A stretch of 18,154 bases of DNA, taken from the NCBI GenBank assembly GCA_020847355.1, contig JADLCG010000153.1, positions 1-18,154 of the forward strand, written 5' to 3'. The position numbers and the translations under genes are program-made. Shown here piece by piece: positions 1 to 5,917 of this stretch (within the stretch, counting starts at the first letter, position 1; the number at the start of each line of letters is the position of its first letter). The notes under the pieces are model-generated. The model saw only the letters and a program-made list of their open reading frames with translations. It was not told where the DNA came from and did not search any database. Origin of the DNA: Anaerolineales bacterium. GTDB lineage: Bacteria > Chloroflexota > Anaerolineae > Anaerolineales > Villigracilaceae.

Positions 1-787
1 AAGTGATTTTGGCGTCGCCGCCTTTGCCCAAGTGGAACTGACCGACGAATTTGATTCCGCCTACTGAAGCGACATAGGTATATGAACCGGATGGGATTTT
101 GACCAAGATTGTTCCATCCACTGAGTATTCGTTAATTACGCGAATGCCGTCTTGGGTTGTGCCTTGCAAGGAGACGTAAACCGCTCCATTGGCTTTGTTC
201 GCTAAAATCACATTGCCTTTGGGCGCGTTGAAGGGGACTGTTCCGTATGAAAGATGTTCCGGTTCTGTGGGGAGCGGGGTGACGATGCCATTTGGCGCGG
301 AAGTTGGAGTGACGCTGACAATCTTATCCGGCACGTTGAGCGCTTGACCGACAAAAATATAATTGATATCCCAAATGTTTGGGTTTGCCGCCCATAAGGC
401 GTTGACGCTCACGCCGTAGCGTTTGGCGATTCCGGAGAACGTATCGCCGACTTGCACGTTGTAAATGCTGGCGTAACTTACAGGTCCATAATTGCTGGAG
501 TTCGTATTGCTCGCGTCTGGGCTGGTAACTGCGGAATTGTAGTTCGCGCCCGGCACGTTGATGGTTTGACCGGCTTTGAGCGGCTCTTTCACATTTGGAT
601 TGGCAGTGACGATGTTTGCAACGCTGGTTCCGCAACGCGCCGCAATCGAGCTGAAGGTTTCGCCCGCCGTGACGACATACGCTCCGCCGCAAACGCCGCT
701 GGCAAAGGCTTTTTCTGGAGCGATCATTAACGCCGCGATGAGCGTTATAAAGACGAAGAATTTTATGAAGGTCTGGTAATTAAACAT
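1..787 (-). CDS. Exported protein with two LysM domains (C-terminal end beyond window)
   Basis: The frame is open from an ATG at 787 to the window edge, giving 262 residues with no stop, so the 3' end is missing. An AAGGAG lies upstream of the ATG. Residues 1-29 read as a signal peptide with a hydrophobic core and a likely AFA/S cleavage site. Two LysM repeats follow, at about 37-79 and 109-153, each with the pattern V-x-x-G-(E/D)-T-F-x-x-I-A followed by ANPN and a terminal NVP. LysM domains bind N-acetylglucosamine-containing glycans, so the protein is probably retained at the cell wall or envelope. A Thr/Pro linker follows, then a Gly-rich beta-type region from about residue 190 that I cannot assign. 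The gene lies downstream of the CAP lipoprotein on the same strand, separated by a terminator. The LysM calls are secure; the overall role is not known. Confidence 0.88.
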   Translation of the reverse strand, partial: MFNYQTFIKFFVFITLIAALMIAPEKAFASGVCGGAYVVTAGETFSSIAARCGTSVANIVTANPNVKEPLKAGQTINVPGANYNSAVTSPDASNTNSSNYGPVSYASIYNVQVGDTFSGIAKRYGVSVNALWAANPNIWDINYIFVGQALNVPDKIVSVTPTSAPNGIVTPLPTEPEHLSYGTVPFNAPKGNVILANKANGAVYVSLQGTTQDGIRVINEYSVDGTILVKIPSGSYTYVASVGGIKFVGQFHLGKGGDAKIT

Positions 788-826
788 ACTCAACTCCTTG
801 ATGAAAACACAATGGTCAACCGCTTA

Positions 827-855
827 ATCTTAAATCAAAAAGCGGTTCTTTACAA
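827..855 (-). promoter_or_regulatory. Candidate promoter for the LysM gene
   Basis: On the minus strand, TTGTAA (850-855) and TAAGAT (827-832) are separated by exactly 17 nt, each matching the sigma-70 consensus at 4 of 6 positions. A start site near 820 would give a leader of about 33 nt containing the AAGGAG. The -35 box lies in the loop and arm of the upstream terminator hairpin. This rests on pattern matching only. Confidence 0.4.
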
Positions 856-863
856 CCGCTTTT
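838..863 (-). terminator. Rho-independent terminator after the CAP lipoprotein gene
   Basis: A perfect 10-bp stem (AAAAGCGGTT with AACCGCTTTT) encloses a 6-nt loop, followed on the minus strand by TTTGATTT. It begins about 30 nt past the stop codon of the CAP gene. A further AAGCGGTT copy on the transcript (positions 825-818) could pair with the middle arm instead. Confidence 0.7.
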
Positions 864-894
864 GAGGAATTGTACGAATATAGCTATTAAGCTT

Positions 895-1899
895 TTAGGG
901 CGCGCCAAAAACGACTACATAGTATCCGAAATCGTTGAAGAAGGAATAGCCCGCGCCGATTTCAGTATATTTTGTAGTGAGTAGATTTTCATTATGTCTC
1001 GGATCGGTTTGGTCGGTTGCCCACCAGACGACAGCTCCTTTTCCGGTGAGAGGTGGGTTGCTTCCGTATACATTTTCGGTCACCGTGCCGGAATATCCAG
1101 CGGCGGCGGCGCGCGATTGTGGCGTGGAGCCATCCGAGCCTTTATGTACGAATAAATTATTGCAAGCCATATCGTTGCTATGCTCTTGCGCGGCGGAGGT
1201 CAATGCGGCGTTGACGGTTAATGCCGGAAGGTTGTTCTCTGCGCGATAGGCGTTAATCGCGGCGATTGCCGCGTTAACGTTTGCCGAATTGACGGTCAAA
1301 GCGCACGAAGCGGGAACGGGCTCGGAGTTGTTTGAGGCGGTAGCGATTATCGGTTCGCTGGGCATAGTGGCAATCGTCTGCCCGACGGTGATGATCACCC
1401 ATAGCGATACGCCTTGATCAATTGGCATGGCTTCGCCGGCGGCGTTGCGTAATTCAAAATCGGCGCGATAGGCGTTGTCTTTTGTCGGCGCGGTCATCTC
1501 AATGGAAATATCCAGCGTGGCGCCCGGTTTGGTGGCGCTAAGCGGAGTAGAATCTGGCGCGCCCATTTGTGCGCCGCTGAGAAATGTCAGCGTGTATTGA
1601 TTCGTCCAGGTGCAGGAACCGGTGTTTTTGACGCGCCAAGTTTTGGTGAACGTTTTGTTTTGAGCGAAATTAGCGTTATCCGGCACGGTGATATCGGAGA
1701 TGAATGCGGCGCTATCCGTGCAGTTTGTTGAATCGGCTGTGGCGGAGGTTTTGGTGGGAGGGACGGAATTGGGAGTGGAAGTAGAAGAAACCGGTTTGGG
1801 CGTGGCGGTTATAGCTGGAGGAGCGGCGGTTTTGTTTGCTGTGCAGGCTGAGAGCAGGAAGACCAATAAAATAAGCAGGCGAAACGTTTTTTGGAACAT
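895..1899 (-). CDS. CAP (SCP/PR1) domain lipoprotein with NBR1-type Ig-like domain
   Basis: This 334-residue protein starts at ATG 1899, with AAGGAG about 8 nt upstream. The N-terminus is a lipoprotein signal with lipobox LSAC, making Cys19 the lipidation site. A Pro/Thr/Ser-rich linker runs to about residue 58. Residues about 62-172 match the NBR1 Ig-like (FW) domain, with its typical WRVKNTGSCTW motif, GAQMG and a closing hydrophobic strand. Residues about 205-334 form a CAP domain: INAYRAENNLPAL, then AAQEHSNDMA (His240), FVHKGSDG (His252), ENVYG (Glu275), DPRHNENLL (His302) and EIGAGY near the end. The CAP-cavity His and Glu residues appear present. Bacterial CAP proteins are secreted and poorly understood biochemically. 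The fold and domain order are well supported; substrate and function are unknown. Confidence 0.9.
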   Translation of the reverse strand: MFQKTFRLLILLVFLLSACTANKTAAPPAITATPKPVSSTSTPNSVPPTKTSATADSTNCTDSAAFISDITVPDNANFAQNKTFTKTWRVKNTGSCTWTNQYTLTFLSGAQMGAPDSTPLSATKPGATLDISIEMTAPTKDNAYRADFELRNAAGEAMPIDQGVSLWVIITVGQTIATMPSEPIIATASNNSEPVPASCALTVNSANVNAAIAAINAYRAENNLPALTVNAALTSAAQEHSNDMACNNLFVHKGSDGSTPQSRAAAAGYSGTVTENVYGSNPPLTGKGAVVWWATDQTDPRHNENLLTTKYTEIGAGYSFFNDFGYYVVVFGAP

Positions 1900-1977
1900 G
1901 CCGAATCTCCTTAATGGTTACGAATAAATGATTGGCGTTCTTCTTGTAAGAGATGCTTCTAAATTCCGTTTATAGCG

Positions 1978-2055
1978 TGCGAGGTTGTCCCCGCAAGAAC
2001 TGGCGGCTCTGAAATAGAAATTATTCCTCGAAGCCGCTTACTTGCCATCAGTGTA
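1978..2055 (-). promoter_or_regulatory. Candidate promoter and structured 5' leader of the CAP lipoprotein gene
   Basis: On the minus strand an extended -10 element (TGC followed by TACACT, 2050-2055) would start a leader of about 145 nt. No good -35 is visible, which is compatible with an extended -10. The leader contains a 7-bp hairpin (TGCGGGG-ACAA-CCTCGCA, one G-U pair, 1978-1995) and a longer-range pair AGCCGC/GCGGCT (2003-2008 with 2032-2037). CGAGG at 2026-2030 could pair with CCTCG at 1980-1984 in a crossed, pseudoknot-like way. It matches no riboswitch class that I know. Confidence 0.3.
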
Positions 2056-2086
2056 GCATAAAAAATGTTTTTTTAATCCCCCAAAC

Positions 2087-2141
2087 CTAATACTGATAAA
2101 CCCCTCTGCCTAAATATTCTGCCCACCATCTTCCTTAACAA
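2087..2141 (-). pseudogene. Decayed duplicate of the hbd 3' end
   Basis: Read on the minus strand, this stretch encodes LLRKMV, then after a 2-nt deletion AEYLG, then after loss of 12 nt RGVYQY and a TAG stop. The C-terminus of the intact dehydrogenase (2543-3391) reads LLRRMV, AGYLGRKS, GRGFYSYG. The nucleotides agree in order, with the exact block CCCTCTGCCT, then AAATAT, then ACCATC followed at the same spacing by TAACAA. The fragment lies just past the stop of the small gene 2160-2504, which therefore sits between the intact hbd end and this remnant. I infer a duplication or insertion event at the hbd 3' end. Confidence 0.6.
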
Positions 2142-2159
2142 TAATAAATAACGCCGCCT

Positions 2160-2504
2160 TTATAACAACCCTGAATTTTGCAGAACTTTATCAGACCATT
2201 CTTTGGCTTGCGTTGCTAATAAAATTCTCTGCGTTTTATCTTTATAAACAGTTGACCATATTTTTTGCCAAAGTGTAATTAGCCTTTGTGTTTGAACAAG
2301 TTCAGCCGCAATTTCACTCTCTGCGTCAGCGGCAGTCCATTCGATGAGGCGCTTTGCTTCATCTAATAAATCTGAAACGGTATTAGGAGTTTCTGAATTG
2401 CGTGCATTGGATGAAATTTTTGCAAGCGTAGAAGCAAGGTTGCCAAGCCTTCTATCAAGTGGGTCGCGCATGAATCTTTGGTGTAATTTTTCTTTATTGA
2501 CCAC
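2160..2504 (-). CDS. Small conserved protein of unknown function
   Basis: The protein has 114 residues and starts at a GTG (2504). The start is fixed by a strong AGGAGGT ending 6 nt upstream; the second codon is GTC. There is no signal peptide or membrane segment. The sequence is predominantly helical by composition, with the charged N-terminal motif KLHQRFMRDPLDRRLGNLA, a central LLDEAKRLIEWTAADAE, and Trp residues at regular intervals in the C-terminal half (WQKIW, EWSDKVL). I recall similar short cyanobacterial and Chloroflexi proteins without an assigned function, but could not check this. The gene looks more AT-rich than the enzymes around it and lies 38 nt downstream of hbd on the same strand. 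A remnant of the hbd 3' end follows it, suggesting it arrived after hbd was in place. No function is proposed. Confidence 0.75.
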   Translation of the reverse strand: MVNKEKLHQRFMRDPLDRRLGNLASTLAKISSNARNSETPNTVSDLLDEAKRLIEWTAADAESEIAAELVQTQRLITLWQKIWSTVYKDKTQRILLATQAKEWSDKVLQNSGLL

Positions 2505-2542
2505 TTAGATACCTCCTGAAATTTTTATAGTAACTTCTTCAA

Positions 2543-3391
2543 TTACCCGTAACTATAAAACCCTCTGCCTGACTTCCTTCCCAAATATCCCGCATCTACC
2601 ATCCTGCGTAACAACGGCGCAGGGCGGTATTTATCTTCGCCCAAATCGCGTTGCAACACTTCCATAATAAATAGCACCACATCCAAGCCGATTAAATCCG
2701 CCAGCGCCAGCGGACCCATGGGATGATTCATTCCCAACTTCATCACCGCGTCAATCGCTTCCGGGGAGCCGACATTTTCCTGTAAAGCGAAAATCGCTTC
2801 GTTGATCATCGGGCATAAAATCCGGTTGGAGATAAAGCCTGCGGAATCATTCGCCTCCCAGGCTTCTTTGTTCATTACTTTACATAACTCAAGCGTGGTT
2901 TGTAAAGTTTCTTCGCTGGTTGCCAAACCTTTGATCACTTCCACCAACTTCATCAGTGGCACAGGATTCATAAAGTGCATTCCGATGACTTGATCAGGTC
3001 GCTTGGTTTGCGCGGCAATTTTTGTAATGGAAATGGATGAGGTGTTGCTGGCTAAGATCACGCCTGCACGCGCGGCTCGATCTAACTCTTTGAAAATTTT
3101 GAATTTTAATTCTGGGTTTTCGGTTGCGGCTTCGATGATGAAATCCGCTTCGCCCGCCGAATCATACGATGACGCATATTTGATCTTATCCGCGTTGGAT
3201 TTTTGTTCTTGATTAATCGTCCCCTTTGATAAAAGTTTTTCAGTAGATTTATTGATCGCCGTTTTGGCTTTTTCCAACGCTTCTGGATTCACGTCCATGC
3301 AGGTTGTTTGATACCCAGCCGTCGCCGCCACCTGCGCGATGCCATTGCCCATTGTCCCTGCGCCAACTACAAAGATGTGTTTAATACTCAT
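2543..3391 (-). CDS. hbd: 3-hydroxybutyryl-CoA dehydrogenase
   Basis: This 282-residue enzyme matches the usual length of the short, single-function 3-hydroxyacyl-CoA dehydrogenases. It interconverts 3-hydroxybutyryl-CoA and acetoacetyl-CoA using NAD(P). The N-terminal Rossmann fold shows GAGTMGNGIAQ (residues 10-20) and an acidic residue after the second strand (Asp33). NTSSISI contains the conserved Ser near residue 118, and the catalytic His is His139 in GMHFMNP. The C-terminal dimerisation domain has the typical NRILCPMINEA and GMNHPMGPLALADLIGLD motifs and ends GRGFYSYG. The start is ATG 3391 with AAGGAG upstream. It follows the thiolase gene on the same strand after 127 nt, and the two catalyse consecutive steps. 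Whether they serve beta-oxidation, butyrate or PHB metabolism cannot be told here, since no crotonase, acyl-CoA dehydrogenase or PhaC is in the window. Confidence 0.95.
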   Translation of the reverse strand: MSIKHIFVVGAGTMGNGIAQVAATAGYQTTCMDVNPEALEKAKTAINKSTEKLLSKGTINQEQKSNADKIKYASSYDSAGEADFIIEAATENPELKFKIFKELDRAARAGVILASNTSSISITKIAAQTKRPDQVIGMHFMNPVPLMKLVEVIKGLATSEETLQTTLELCKVMNKEAWEANDSAGFISNRILCPMINEAIFALQENVGSPEAIDAVMKLGMNHPMGPLALADLIGLDVVLFIMEVLQRDLGEDKYRPAPLLRRMVDAGYLGRKSGRGFYSYG

Positions 3392-3410
3392 TAATTCTCC
3401 TTGTGTGAAG

Positions 3411-3438
3411 TAAACAAGTAAACATGTATACTTGTTTA
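3411..3438. repeat. Inverted repeat upstream of hbd
   Basis: TAAACAAGTA (3411-3420) and its exact complement TACTTGTTTA (3429-3438) flank an 8-nt loop. The repeat lies about 20 nt upstream of the hbd start. It is AT-rich with no T-run on either side, so it resembles an operator or RNA hairpin more than a terminator. Confidence 0.55.
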
Positions 3439-3483
3439 TCTACCTACTCGACCACCGACTGAATATTGATAACTGATTACTTT

Positions 3484-3521
3484 CAACTACTAGACTAGCC
3501 AACTCGCTAACTAGCTAACTA
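3484..3521 (-). repeat. Degenerate 8-bp tandem repeat starting at the thiolase stop codon
   Basis: On the minus strand the sequence reads as octamers TAGTTAGC, TAGTTAGC, GAGTTGGC, TAGTCTAG and a partial TAGTTG. The first triplet is the TAG stop of the thiolase gene. The first two units are identical and later ones diverge. No gene function is implied. Confidence 0.6.
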
Positions 3522-4715
3522 TTCAACTTCCACCGCCATCGCCACTGCTTCGCCGCCGCCCAAACATAACGAAGCGATTCCTCTTTTCAATCCGCGATTT
3601 TTCAAAGCGTAAATCAAAGTCGTCAATACGCGCGCGCCGCTTGCGCCCAGCGGATGTCCCAATGCGATTGCGCCGCCGTTCACGTTCACTTTATTCCAAT
3701 CCCAGCCAGCGTCCGCAAGGATGCGCCCATCCGCCAATGCTTGCGCGGCAAAGGCTTCATTCAATTCAATCAAATCTACGTCTTTCAACGTCCAATTAAT
3801 TTTCTTGAGCAATTTTGGAAGCGCATAAGCGGGCGCGGCGAATAAATATTTTGGCTCCAATGCCGCTTGAGCATAGCCCACTACTTTGGCGATCGGCTTG
3901 AGATTATTCTTTTCCGCATAACCTCGTGAGGCAATCACAACCGCCGCCGCGCCATCATTCATGGAAGATGAATTGCCAGCCGTCACTTTGCCGTCGGATT
4001 TGAAAACCGGCTTCAGTTTGGATAATGATTCCAAACTCGTCTCTTTGCGCGGACCTTCATCCTGCTTCACCACCGTGACAGTTTTCTTGCCGACAATTTC
4101 TACCGGCACGATTTCATCAGCGAAGTAGCCCGCTTCGATAGCGCTAACCGCCTGCTGATGCGAGCGAAGCGCGAACTCATCCATCGCTTGGCGAGTCACT
4201 TCGTATTCATCCGCGATAAATTCGGCGGCGTTGCCCATCGCCCAATTTTCAAATGGATCCCATAAGCCATCGTTTAATAAAGCGTCGGTCATTTGCGCGT
4301 TGCCGTATTTCAATTCGCCCAAGCGACCATGTACCAGATACGGCGCGCGGCTCATCGATTCCATGCCGCCCGCAATGAACAGATCTCCATCGCCGGCGCG
4401 CACCGCCTGAGAAGCCAGCATTGCCGCTTTGAGCCCGGAGCCGCAGACTTTGTTGATCGTCGTCGCGCTGACGGTCGCCGGTACGTCGCCGTGAATCCCA
4501 GCCTGACGAGCCGGCGCCTGACCCAACCCAGCCGAGACGACATTGCCCATGAATGTTTCTTCAATTTCTTGCGGGTTGATTCCCGCGCGTTTGATCGCTT
4601 CTTTGATTGCAATTGCGCCGAGTTGCGTAGCTGAAATACCGCTCAACGCGCCTTGAAATTTTCCAAGCGGCGTGCGCGCGGCGCTTAAAATGACTGCTTC
4701 ATTCTCTGTGTTCAT
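3519..4715 (-). CDS. Acetyl-CoA acetyltransferase (thiolase)
   Basis: The 398-residue protein has the full length of a degradative or biosynthetic thiolase (thlA/phaA/atoB type). It reversibly condenses two acetyl-CoA into acetoacetyl-CoA, or cleaves 3-ketoacyl-CoA. The nucleophile Cys91 sits in NKVCGSGLKA. The C-terminal catalytic pair is His354 in GGAIALGHPLGASGAR and Cys384 in CLGGGEA. The conserved GGMESMSRAPY and NDGAAAVV blocks are present. The start at ATG 4715 is preceded by AAGGAG and a good promoter. The product feeds the hydroxybutyryl-CoA dehydrogenase encoded just downstream, supporting a two-gene transcription unit, though the 127-nt gap contains repeats and may carry extra control. 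The family is certain; chain-length preference is not readable from sequence. Confidence 0.95.
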   Translation of the reverse strand: MNTENEAVILSAARTPLGKFQGALSGISATQLGAIAIKEAIKRAGINPQEIEETFMGNVVSAGLGQAPARQAGIHGDVPATVSATTINKVCGSGLKAAMLASQAVRAGDGDLFIAGGMESMSRAPYLVHGRLGELKYGNAQMTDALLNDGLWDPFENWAMGNAAEFIADEYEVTRQAMDEFALRSHQQAVSAIEAGYFADEIVPVEIVGKKTVTVVKQDEGPRKETSLESLSKLKPVFKSDGKVTAGNSSSMNDGAAAVVIASRGYAEKNNLKPIAKVVGYAQAALEPKYLFAAPAYALPKLLKKINWTLKDVDLIELNEAFAAQALADGRILADAGWDWNKVNVNGGAIALGHPLGASGARVLTTLIYALKNRGLKRGIASLCLGGGEAVAMAVEVE

Positions 4716-4735
4716 CGGTTCTCCTTGATGTGGAT

Positions 4736-4764
4736 ATTATATAGTAGATGAATAGACCGGTAAA
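4736..4764 (-). promoter_or_regulatory. Promoter of the thiolase gene
   Basis: On the minus strand TTTACC (4759-4764) and a perfect TATAAT (4736-4741) are separated by 17 nt. A start near 4729 gives a short leader of roughly 14 nt containing the AAGGAG of the thiolase gene. Confidence 0.65.
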
Positions 4765-4817
4765 TGTACAAACAATTTTTGGGAATGTCTAATTCTGTGG
4801 GCTTTTAAAAGATTTAA

Positions 4818-4886
4818 CCACAGAGCGCACAAAGAACGCGGAGAAACCTTTCTGAAATCTCTCTGCGGACTCTGCGCTCTCTGTGG
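4818..4886. repeat. 69-nt imperfect palindrome of the CCACAGAG type
   Basis: Two 29-nt arms (4818-4846 and 4858-4886) are reverse complements at 22 of 29 positions without gaps, around an 11-nt centre. The outer 8 nt, CCACAGAG/CTCTGTGG, are exact. No reading frame is evident. The motif resembles interspersed CCACAGAG-type intergenic repeats that I recall from Chloroflexi and other genomes. It lies between the divergent thiolase and truncated haemoglobin promoters. Confidence 0.65.
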
Positions 4887-4949
4887 TGAGAGGCTCTTTA
4901 GCCCATCCCTCTAGACGCTTCTCAATTTTTTCTTTTCGTTCGTTTCCTT

Positions 4950-4961
4950 TATAATGCCGCT
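4950..4961 (+). promoter_or_regulatory. Leaderless-type -10 box of the truncated haemoglobin gene
   Basis: A perfect TATAAT (4950-4955) is followed by exactly 6 nt (GCCGCT) and then the ATG. Transcription starting 7 nt after the -10 would begin at the A of the start codon. No Shine-Dalgarno sequence is present, as expected for a leaderless mRNA. The -35 region is only T-rich. Confidence 0.6.
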
Positions 4962-5354
4962 ATGAATAATTTGAACTCTCTCTATGATTTGATTGGCGGC
5001 GAAGAAAAACTTCGCGCCCTCGTGGATCGCTTTTACGATCTGATGGATTCCGCGCCGGAAGCGAAAGAACTGCGCGAGCTACACGCCGTCAGTTTGAAGC
5101 AATCGCGCGAAAAGCTGTTTATGTTTCTCTCTGGCTGGTCGGGCGGACCGTCTTTGTATATTGAAAAATATGGACACCCCAAGTTACGAATGCGGCATAA
5201 TCCTTTTCCAATCGGAGAACGCGAGCGCGATCAATGGTTGTGGTGTATGAATCAAGCGCTAGATGAAAGCGCCTTTTTGCCGACAGTGAAGGAACATCTC
5301 AAAACGCGCTTTGCTGAAATTGCCGATTTTATGAGAAACAAGCTGACTGAATAA
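4962..5354 (+). CDS. Group II truncated haemoglobin
   Basis: This 130-residue protein belongs to the 2-on-2 globins of group II (trHbO/YjbI type), small haem proteins that bind O2 and NO and are linked to oxygen or NO chemistry. The proximal haem ligand is His79 in RMRHNPFPIG. The group II Trp at G8 fits Trp92 in RDQWLWCM, and the B10 Tyr fits Tyr25 in DRFYDLM. The SGWSGGPSLYIEKYGHP block is the CD-E region typical of the group. The start codon is set by family length and by the -10 box 6 nt upstream; there is no Shine-Dalgarno sequence. The gene stands alone between the divergent thiolase gene and a convergent membrane protein gene, and ends at a palindromic terminator. Family assignment is firm; the physiological ligand is not known. 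Confidence 0.93.
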   Translation: MNNLNSLYDLIGGEEKLRALVDRFYDLMDSAPEAKELRELHAVSLKQSREKLFMFLSGWSGGPSLYIEKYGHPKLRMRHNPFPIGERERDQWLWCMNQALDESAFLPTVKEHLKTRFAEIADFMRNKLTE

Positions 5355-5355
5355 G

Positions 5356-5387
5356 AATAGAGCCTCCAAAATTTTGGAGGCTCTATT
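5356..5387. terminator. Perfect 32-nt palindrome, bidirectional terminator
   Basis: Two exact 16-nt arms (AATAGAGCCTCCAAAA and its complement) meet at an AAAATTTT centre. It lies 1 nt after the haemoglobin stop and 14 nt from the end of the convergent gene 5402-5866. The inner stem GAGCCTCC/GGAGGCTC is followed by TATTATAG in one direction and TATTCTTATT in the other, so it could stop both transcripts. Confidence 0.75.
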
Positions 5388-5401
5388 ATAGATGTGATTA
5401 C

Positions 5402-5866
5402 TTATTGCGTAGAGGATGTTTCTATTTTAGGTTGGTCAGATGTTGCCGCATATCCAACACCTGCCCCTGCACCGGCGGCTAAGATTGCACCAAATAAACC
5501 GATACAAACTCCAGTGCCTAAACCACCAATATAATAGCTAAATGTCCCTGCGGTATCGGCTGTTATTGGAGCTTGTCCAAAAATTGTGGACACACCAGAA
5601 ACTTGTATTAATGCAAGAGCCGCCACGCCACCAATTAATTGGCCAATAATAACAAGTCCCCCAGCAATTCCACCTGCAATTGCGCCTGCTTTGGCGCCAT
5701 TGCCTTTTGCTGATAATTTTTCTTGTTGTGCTGTAAGGTAACCAGCAACACCGCCGGCTATAAGCGATACGATTGGACCACACACGCCCATAAAACCCGC
5801 AACACAAATATTTAATACAAGACCAACTGCGCCAATTGCCAAACCTAATTTAATTCTGGGTTGCAT
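5402..5866 (-). CDS. Small Gly/Ala-rich integral membrane protein
   Basis: The 154-residue protein starts at ATG 5866, preceded by AAGGAG at 8-nt spacing. Three to four hydrophobic stretches are visible: about 6-25, 28-48, 60-87 and 105-145. They are rich in Gly, Ala and Ile, with small-residue patterns such as AGAIAGGIAGG and GAILAAGAGAGVGYA. A short polar loop (QQEKLSAKGNG) follows the second segment, and the tail is hydrophilic and Ser/Thr-rich. No catalytic motif is seen. The gene lies 51 nt downstream of the DUF3048 lipoprotein on the same strand, so it may be cotranscribed. It looks more AT-rich than its neighbours. It resembles uncharacterised membrane proteins of the glycine-zipper type, but I cannot place it in a named family. 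Confidence 0.8.
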   Translation of the reverse strand: MQPRIKLGLAIGAVGLVLNICVAGFMGVCGPIVSLIAGGVAGYLTAQQEKLSAKGNGAKAGAIAGGIAGGLVIIGQLIGGVAALALIQVSGVSTIFGQAPITADTAGTFSYYIGGLGTGVCIGLFGAILAAGAGAGVGYAATSDQPKIETSSTQ

Positions 5867-5917
5867 ATTTCATTCTCCTTTTTTATATTCTCTCACATTT
5901 ATAAGTTATATACAATT

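Noticed and set aside
324..692. A 122-codon minus-strand reading frame rich in Arg, Gln and Cys
   Set aside because: It overlaps the LysM gene in another frame of the same strand and has shadow-frame composition with no domain; the LysM frame is clearly the coding one.
1900..2086. Riboswitch upstream of the CAP lipoprotein gene
   Set aside because: Hairpins are present, but I could not match the conserved core of any riboswitch class I know; kept only as a low-confidence structured leader.
4293..4634. A 113-codon plus-strand frame and an 86-codon minus-strand frame inside the thiolase gene
   Set aside because: The thiolase frame here carries the conserved active-site region; the others have Arg/Ala-rich shadow composition and no ribosome-binding site.
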